Shown: positions 5,147 through 9,537 of the stretch, piece after piece
Layout: every line of letters begins with the position of its first letter
How positions within the stretch are numbered: the first letter of the stretch is position 1
NCBI GenBank assembly: GCA_026707185.1
Contig: JAPOXI010000079.1
Location: 1 to 9,537, forward strand
Source of the DNA: Chloroflexota bacterium
GTDB lineage: Bacteria; Chloroflexota; UBA11872
DNA length: 9,537 nt
Direction of reading: 5' to 3'
Position numbers and translations under genes: made by a program
The notes under the pieces: model-generated
Databases searched by the model: none
What the model saw: the letters and a program-made list of their open reading frames with translations, nothing else
What the model was told of the DNA's origin: nothing

Positions 5147-7629
5147 TTAGATTTGGAACTGGCCTCTTTGCTTCGTCCAAATCGTCGCAGGCGCAGCGAG
5201 TTAGCGACCACGGACAAGTCGCTGAACGCCATGGCGCCGGCGGCCAGCATCGGGTTGAGTTGAAGCCCCCACACGGGAAACAGCACACCGGCCGCAACCG
5301 GAATCAGCGCCACGTTGTAGGCAAAGGCCCAGAACAAGTTCTGCCGAATCGTGCGCATCGTGGAGCGGCTGAGCCGGATGGCCGTCGCCGCGTCGCCCAG
5401 GTTGCCGCGCACGAGGGTGATGTCGCCGGCTTCCATGGCGATGTCGGTTCCCGAACCCATGGCGATTCCCAGGTCAGCCTGCGCCAACGCTGGCGCGTCG
5501 TTGATGCCATCACCGACCACGGCCACTCGACTCCCCGCGGCCTGCAGGTCCCGAACGATTGCGGCCTTGTCGCCGGGCCGAACTTCGGCTCGCACCTCGT
5601 CCACGCCGACCTGCCGAGCGATGGCCCGGGCCGGCGCGTCGCGATCGCCGGTGACCATGAGCACACGCAAGCCCAGATCCCGTAGCTGCGCAATCGCCGC
5701 GGCGGCTTCGGCCCGCGGCGCGTCGGCCAGCGCGACCAGGCCGGCGAGCTCGCCGTCGACAGCCGCGTAGACGGCCGTTCGACCCTGGGCGGCCAGTTCC
5801 TCGCCGCGGCGCGCCGCGGATGCGACCGGCACGCCGGCGTCCGCCAACAGGCCGGCCGTGCCCACCAGGACCTGGCGCTCGTCGACCACGGCCTGCACGC
5901 CGCTGCCGGTTACCGACCGGAACCGGCCAGCCTGCGACAGTTCAATACCGCGTTCAGCGGCGTTGTGCACAATCGCCTGTCCGATCGGATGTTCGGAGTC
6001 ACGTTCGGCCGAACCGACCAGGCGCAGGATTTCCGACTCGGGCTCGCCGTTGAGCGGAATGACGTCCGTGACCTCGGCTCGGCCGCTGGTGATCGTGCCG
6101 GTCTTGTCCAGCACCATCGTGTCGACGCGCCCGGCGGTCTCGAGCGCTTCGCCACTGCGCACCAGGACGCCCAACTCGGCGCCCTTGCCGACGCCGACCA
6201 TGATGGCCGTGGGCGTGGCAATGCCGAGCGCACAGGGACAGGCAATGATCAGCACCGTGACCATGGCGACCAGCGCGTAAGTGATCCGCGGATCCGGTCC
6301 GACGGCCAGCCAGACGCCTAGGGTGACCAACGCAATCACGATGACCGCCGGCACGAACCGCGCCGACACCCAGTCGGCCAGCCGCTGCACGGGCGCCTTA
6401 GAGGTCTGGGCGCGTTCAACCAGCGCGATGATCTGCGCCAGCATCGAATCCCGGCCGAGGCGAGTGGGGCGAACGCGCAGGCTGCCGGCGGTATTGAGCG
6501 TCGCGCCGATCACCTCGTCGCCCGGACCCTTATCCACGGGAATGCTCTCGCCGGTGATCATCGATTCGTCCAGGGCCGACGCGCCCTCGAGCACCCGGCC
6601 GTCCACGGGGACCTTCTCGCCGGGTCGTACAACGACGACATCGCCATGCCGTACGTCGTCGAGCGCGACCTCGAGGGTCTGTCCATTTCGCTCGACACGG
6701 GCCGTCCTGGCCCTGAGGTCCAGCAGTCGCTGGATCGCGGCGGACACCCGGGCTCGGGCGCCCATCTCGAAGTAGCGGCCGAGCAGAACCAGCCCGATGA
6801 TGACCGCGGAGGCCTCGAAGTAATGCACGTCCGCCCCGGCCACGCCGCTCAGCAACCCGGGCGACACTGTGACGATGAGGCTGTAGCCGTAGGCGGCGCT
6901 GGTTGCGATGGCTACCAGCGTGTTCATATCGGTGCTCATGCGCCGCGCCGCCAGCCAGGCGCCCCGGTAGAACGACCAGCCGGACCAGAACTGAACCGGC
7001 GTCACGAGGACCATCACGACCCAGGGGTTGCGCAGGACCTCCGGCGCCCAGGGGATGAATTCGACCGCCCCCCACATCGCGAGGACTCCGACGCCGAGCG
7101 CGAAGGCGGCCTGAATGCCGAGCCAGCGACGTTCGCGACGGCGGCGCTCCTCAAGCCCTCCGTCCGCGGCGGCAGCGCCCTCGGAGGTCTCGTTGGGCGC
7201 GTCGGGTTCGAGCACGGTGAAGCCAGCACGCTCGACGCCCGTCCGCAGCGCGCCGACGTCGGCATGGCCCAGGGCGTGGCGTACCAGGGCCTGGCCGGAG
7301 GCCAGATTCACGGATGCGTCAAGCACTCCGGGAACTTCCACTAGGGCGTTCTCAACCTGCCCCACGCATGACGCGCAGTGCATGCCCTCGACCTGGAGCG
7401 TTCGCTCGGCCGCTGGCACCTCGAAGCCCGCCGCCTTGACAGCGGCGGCGACGTCGGCGGCCTTGAGGTCTTGATCAGCGCGGACAGCCAGCGTCTCGTC
7501 GGAGAGATTGACCGACGCCTCGTGGACTCCCACCACCTTCGAGACGGCCTGCTGGACCCGGTCGACGCAGGCGACGCAGTGCATGCCGGCAACTGGCAGC
7601 GTGAACGCGTGTCCGGCCATGGCGGTCAT
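5143..7629 (-). CDS. copA: Copper-exporting P1B-type ATPase
   Basis: An 828-residue inner-membrane ATPase that pumps Cu(I) out of the cytoplasm. Two N-terminal HMA domains carry GMHCVAC (Cys18, Cys21) and GMHCASC (Cys85, Cys88). Membrane helices begin near residue 165. The actuator loop has TGES with Glu361. The ion-pathway motif is Cys464-Pro-Cys466 in the sixth helix of the set, followed by the phosphorylated Asp508 in DKTGTIT. The nucleotide domain has His547-Pro, and GDGINDAP is at 706-713. The last helices carry Tyr771-Asn772 and MAFSD at 800-804. The CPC and YN motifs indicate the Cu(I) class, but Asp804 stands where this class normally has Ser. ATG 7629 overlaps the csoR stop by ATGA, so copA is translated in coupling with its regulator and should be induced by copper. 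No copper chaperone gene (CopZ) is adjacent in the window. Confidence 0.95.
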   Translation of the reverse strand: MTAMAGHAFTLPVAGMHCVACVDRVQQAVSKVVGVHEASVNLSDETLAVRADQDLKAADVAAAVKAAGFEVPAAERTLQVEGMHCASCVGQVENALVEVPGVLDASVNLASGQALVRHALGHADVGALRTGVERAGFTVLEPDAPNETSEGAAAADGGLEERRRRERRWLGIQAAFALGVGVLAMWGAVEFIPWAPEVLRNPWVVMVLVTPVQFWSGWSFYRGAWLAARRMSTDMNTLVAIATSAAYGYSLIVTVSPGLLSGVAGADVHYFEASAVIIGLVLLGRYFEMGARARVSAAIQRLLDLRARTARVERNGQTLEVALDDVRHGDVVVVRPGEKVPVDGRVLEGASALDESMITGESIPVDKGPGDEVIGATLNTAGSLRVRPTRLGRDSMLAQIIALVERAQTSKAPVQRLADWVSARFVPAVIVIALVTLGVWLAVGPDPRITYALVAMVTVLIIACPCALGIATPTAIMVGVGKGAELGVLVRSGEALETAGRVDTMVLDKTGTITSGRAEVTDVIPLNGEPESEILRLVGSAERDSEHPIGQAIVHNAAERGIELSQAGRFRSVTGSGVQAVVDERQVLVGTAGLLADAGVPVASAARRGEELAAQGRTAVYAAVDGELAGLVALADAPRAEAAAAIAQLRDLGLRVLMVTGDRDAPARAIARQVGVDEVRAEVRPGDKAAIVRDLQAAGSRVAVVGDGINDAPALAQADLGIAMGSGTDIAMEAGDITLVRGNLGDAATAIRLSRSTMRTIRQNLFWAFAYNVALIPVAAGVLFPVWGLQLNPMLAAGAMAFSDLSVVANSLRLRRFGRSKEASSKSN

Positions 7630-8000
7630 GCGGTCTGTCCGTTTCCATGGTCGTGTTGAGGCGCATTACGACAGCCGAGGCTTGCCGCGACGCGTTCGAT
7701 GGCCTCGCCCGAGGAGTTCACGCGTCGCAGGTGGCCGGTGCCCTTGAACACGTTCATCAACTCGGCAATGACGCGCTCACGCTCGGCGACGTCATCGGAG
7801 GCGATGGCGGTGGTTACGCAGGTCTTCAGATGTCGTTCCAGGACGCCGGCGTTGACTTTCTCGATGGCGCCCTGGATGGCCAGGGTCTGCTTGAGGATGT
7901 CCACGCAGTAGGCGTCGTCTTCAAGCATCTTTTCGACCGCACGGGCATGGCCCTGGATTGACTTCCAGCGGTTGAGGAGGTTGCGGGTTTCCTGATCCAT
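7626..8000 (-). CDS. csoR: Copper-sensing transcriptional repressor, CsoR family
   Basis: A 124-residue all-helical DNA-binding repressor that releases its operator when it binds Cu(I). The Cu(I) ligands are in place: Cys32 (AYCVDIL), His57 and Cys61 (ERHLKTC). Their spacings of 25 and 4 equal those of M. tuberculosis CsoR (Cys36, His61, Cys65), which separates it from nickel (RcnR) and formaldehyde (FrmR) relatives. The N-terminal helix [19 protein letters not shown] contains the conserved RxxxIxGHxR-like signature. The tail is His/Gln-rich (QHDHGNGQ). ATG 8000 has AGGGA 6 nt upstream. It is first in a csoR-copA operon, and a CsoR-type inverted repeat lies just upstream, so it very likely represses itself and copA. 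Confidence 0.95.
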   Translation of the reverse strand: MDQETRNLLNRWKSIQGHARAVEKMLEDDAYCVDILKQTLAIQGAIEKVNAGVLERHLKTCVTTAIASDDVAERERVIAELMNVFKGTGHLRRVNSSGEAIERVAASLGCRNAPQHDHGNGQTA

Positions 8001-8031
8001 TGAGGTTCCCTAGGCTGGATTAGCCCATCAG

Positions 8032-8050
8032 ACCCCACCCCAGGTGGGGT
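8032..8050. promoter_or_regulatory. Predicted CsoR operator
   Basis: ACCCCACC (8032-8039) and GGTGGGGT (8043-8050) form a perfect inverted repeat around CCA, centred about 40 bp upstream of the csoR start. The G/C-tract pseudo-palindrome closely resembles the operator of the M. tuberculosis csoR operon, and CsoR is encoded next to it. A possible -10 element (GCTAAT on the minus strand, near 8018-8023) lies just downstream, so bound CsoR would block the promoter. Confidence 0.8.
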
Positions 8051-8070
8051 GGTTCACCTAAGCCTACACC

Positions 8071-8101
8071 GCGCACATCCGTCTGCAAACCGCATGTGCG
8101 C
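8071..8101. repeat. Inverted repeat upstream of csoR
   Basis: GCGCACAT (8071-8078) and ATGTGCGC (8094-8101) are perfect 8-bp arms separated by 15 nt. The site is upstream of the CsoR operator and the csoR promoter region. It could be a second regulatory site or a small hairpin; no U-tract follows on either strand. Confidence 0.35.
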
Positions 8102-8162
8102 CGTCGCCTGCGCTTTGGCCGCGCTATGTTTCAGGCAGTTCGTCAAGCCAGGAGTCACCGCC

Positions 8163-8273
8163 GCGGAGAACCGCGGCCTGGGATGAACCAGTCTGCGTAT
8201 GTCGCTAGGCAGTCCAGGAACCGGCGATCCCAGCAAGACAGGGCAGCACCGCGGTGCCGCGTCTGACCACGCC
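8163..8273 (+). pseudogene. Decayed N-terminal fragment of an aldo/keto reductase
   Basis: Thirty-seven codons align without a gap to the first 37 codons of the aldo/keto reductase at 9366. By hand count 21 of 37 residues and about two thirds of the bases agree. Shared stretches include LRxSLxSxGTGxPS and GQxRG. The start codon position reads GCG and codon 8 is TGA (8184-8186), where the intact gene has CGC (Arg). After 8273 the alignment breaks up, apparently with indels, and no further reductase motifs are found before the next gene. It is therefore a relic of a paralogue, not a functional gene. It lacks the catalytic Asp and Tyr regions. Confidence 0.75.
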
Positions 8274-8430
8274 GCCCACCAAGTGCGACTGGCGCATAGG
8301 CCGGGACCACTACTGCCTTGTCAATCAGCTGGGTAGGGGCCTCCTCGACCGGAAGCCTCGCGCAAGCTGAGATATAGGATGTAGCCTTACCAACTTGATG
8401 CCCCTTTCACAGGCGGATTAGGGGAACTCT

Positions 8431-9285
8431 ATGTCCAATCTCTCACAATTAAAGAACGATACTCAGACCATCTTAGATTCCCTAAGTGATCTCGTGGATG
8501 CATACAGTGATCTTGAGTGGTCTCCTTCGGATGGATTTCTTCCGATAGTCTGCAGGGCAATCATTCGAAGGCAATATGACTCCCTTGAATCTATCTCGTA
8601 TTTGGTTTCCTCTCAGAGAGGATATGCAGCAGCACCAATGCTTCGACCGTCTTGCGAAGAGTTCATTTGGTCCAAGTATCTTTTGGACATCCCCAGCCTT
8701 GATGCTCAACAGCTAGTCACTTACATAGCCAACGACGAGATATATCGTAGCTTAAGAGCTCAATCTAAGGCCTACGGTAAATCGCTGTCCAAAGAGCATG
8801 GCATATTACCCTATCTTGAGGAACAGAAGCGAAACCGGAAGAATCTGCAGCACAATCTCAGAGATCTAGGAAGACGCCTCAAGTGGCCCGAACGATCTGT
8901 GAACAATAGCACGACACCATCAATGTGGTGGCTTGCCAAGCAAACCAAGGAAGAGGAAACGTACGAGTTAATCTACCATGCAACTTCTCGATTCGTTCAC
9001 TTTAGTACAAGTGAGCTATTGCGTCGAGCTTGGGGGAACCGATACGGGGTTTCTGTTAGGTCTGTTCACTTTGGCGACTATTGGAGCCAGTTTTCCTTGC
9101 ATTGGGGGCTAATATTGTTCATTGGAAGTGTGGTTGAGATTCTCAGCGCTGACTGCCTGGGATCTGAAGTGACATTGGCCGTAGACGATGAACAAGCAAT
9201 CTCGCAAGCCGCAGCTAGAATTTCCAAGATCGGAAAGCCTCCCATAATAACGGCTGAAGAACTCTATTGGCCCAAGCAACTGTAG
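8431..9285 (+). CDS. Protein of unknown function, probably DUF5677-like
   Basis: A predicted 284-residue protein, mostly helical. ATG 8431 has AGGGG 6 nt upstream. Visible features are an RAIIRRQYDSLESISYLV helix, then RPSCEEFIWSKYLLDI, a charged stretch LEEQKRNRKNLQ at about 130, and PSMWWLAKQT. YELIYHATSRFVHFS-type sequence follows, then a hydrophobic segment near residue 230 (HWGLILFIGSVVEIL). The arrangement of a helical R-x-x-E core and a late Y..Y...SRFVH motif resembles DUF5677 proteins, whose function is not established and which often occur as isolated accessory genes. Codon use is far AT-richer than in all neighbours, indicating recent horizontal acquisition. It lies alone between a decayed and an intact aldo/keto reductase. 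No catalytic motif is recognised, and the family assignment is from pattern only. Confidence 0.8.
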   Translation: MSNLSQLKNDTQTILDSLSDLVDAYSDLEWSPSDGFLPIVCRAIIRRQYDSLESISYLVSSQRGYAAAPMLRPSCEEFIWSKYLLDIPSLDAQQLVTYIANDEIYRSLRAQSKAYGKSLSKEHGILPYLEEQKRNRKNLQHNLRDLGRRLKWPERSVNNSTTPSMWWLAKQTKEEETYELIYHATSRFVHFSTSELLRRAWGNRYGVSVRSVHFGDYWSQFSLHWGLILFIGSVVEILSADCLGSEVTLAVDDEQAISQAAARISKIGKPPIITAEELYWPKQL

Positions 9286-9305
9286 CACTGCATCTATCCT
9301 CAAGT

Positions 9306-9333
9306 TTGATGCGGTGACTCTGTGGGTTACGAT
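9306..9333 (+). promoter_or_regulatory. Possible promoter for the aldo/keto reductase gene
   Basis: TTGATG (9306-9311) and TACGAT (9328-9333), separated by 16 bp, each match 4 of 6 consensus bases. Transcription would begin near 9340, about 25 nt before the start codon. It sits in the 80-bp gap after the AT-rich gene, so the reductase may be expressed independently of that gene. Confidence 0.4.
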
Positions 9334-9365
9334 GCTACTCCCACTCGGTCTGAAGGGTTGAGTCA

Positions 9366-9537
9366 ATGGAGTACCGTCGACTAGGGCGCACCGACCTGCG
9401 CGTGTCGCTAGCCAGCCTGGGGACGGGCGGGCCCAGCAGAATGGGGCAGAACCGCGGGACCACGCCGGATGACGCCCGTCGGCTGACCCGGCGGGCGCTG
9501 GACCACGGGATCAACTTCTTCGACACGGCGGCCAGCT
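9366..9537 (+). CDS. Aldo/keto reductase, N-terminal part (3' partial)
   Basis: The first 57 residues of an NADPH-dependent aldo/keto reductase, a TIM-barrel oxidoreductase of carbonyls and sugars. The start MEYRRLGRTDLRVS is the standard first hairpin and strand of the family. GxGGPS follows, then the helix TPDDARRLTRRALDHGIN and the strand FFDTAAS, which holds the catalytic Asp53. The next base (9537) is T, consistent with the catalytic Tyr codon that normally follows Asp by five residues. AGGG lies 8 nt upstream of the ATG. Codon use is GC-rich like the chromosome, unlike the gene just upstream. Subfamily and substrate cannot be told from this part. A decayed paralogue lies about 1.2 kb upstream. 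Confidence 0.93.
   Translation, partial: MEYRRLGRTDLRVSLASLGTGGPSRMGQNRGTTPDDARRLTRRALDHGINFFDTAAS

Larger units (their letters stand above)
8051..8430. other. Intergenic region between csoR and the AT-rich gene
   Basis: No intact gene is seen in these 380 bp. They hold an inverted repeat (8071-8101) and a decayed aldo/keto reductase fragment (8163-8273). About 150 bp of further sequence precedes the ribosome site of the next gene. A minus-strand open frame at 8054-8236 is only the shadow of the decayed fragment. Base composition changes from GC-rich to clearly more AT-rich after about 8370. Confidence 0.7.

Noticed and set aside
8054..8236. Minus-strand 60-codon open frame upstream of csoR
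   Set aside because: Its sequence mirrors the antisense of the aldo/keto reductase start, so it is the shadow of the decayed reductase fragment.
1..9537. CRISPR array, insertion sequence or transposase
   Set aside because: No regularly spaced repeats, no terminal inverted repeats around a transposase and no transposase-like protein were found.

Overview
This window is a GC-rich bacterial chromosome segment. It carries ordinary housekeeping and metal-homeostasis genes on both strands and ends in a short accessory region of different base composition. The protein families (a CsoR copper sensor paired with a P1B copper ATPase, non-haem ferritin, PncA/PncB, FAH and 3-hydroxyacyl-CoA dehydrogenase proteins, aldo/keto reductase) and a tRNA with encoded CCA point to a high-GC free-living bacterium. 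The style resembles Chloroflexota or Actinomycetota, but no phylogenetic marker is present, so that placement is a weak inference.

Layout from left to right. Positions 1-192 are the 3' end of a membrane protein on the + strand. It converges on a minus-strand pair, a 3-hydroxyacyl-CoA dehydrogenase followed by a fumarylacetoacetate-hydrolase-family enzyme. A strong hairpin at 228-276 terminates from both sides and has its U-tract on the minus-strand side. After a 5' region with several small palindromes come tRNA-Gln(CUG) and a two-gene NAD-salvage operon on the + strand. In that operon nicotinamidase (PncA) makes nicotinate and nicotinate phosphoribosyltransferase (PncB) uses it; the two genes overlap by ATGA. 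The operon converges on a ferritin gene read on the minus strand.

Upstream of ferritin lies a short AT-rich leader with a good sigma-70-like promoter overlapping the end of copA. Next come copA (two HMA domains, P1B-type Cu ATPase) and csoR, both on the minus strand and transcribed csoR-copA with an ATGA overlap. A perfect inverted repeat 31 bp upstream of csoR closely resembles known CsoR operators, so this is a self-regulated copper-efflux operon.

The right end is accessory. A decayed fragment of an aldo/keto reductase gene (8163-8273) is followed by a distinctly AT-richer gene of unknown function (8431-9285, probably DUF5677-like). An apparently intact aldo/keto reductase then starts at 9366 and runs off the window. 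The most unusual signals are this relic/foreign gene/intact paralogue arrangement, the dehydrogenase whose only in-frame ATG is separated from the fold by an amber codon, a Ser-to-Asp change at a predicted copper-site position of CopA, and the AT-rich ferritin leader with a possible leaderless small ORF. I see no CRISPR array, insertion sequence or clear novel multi-gene system.
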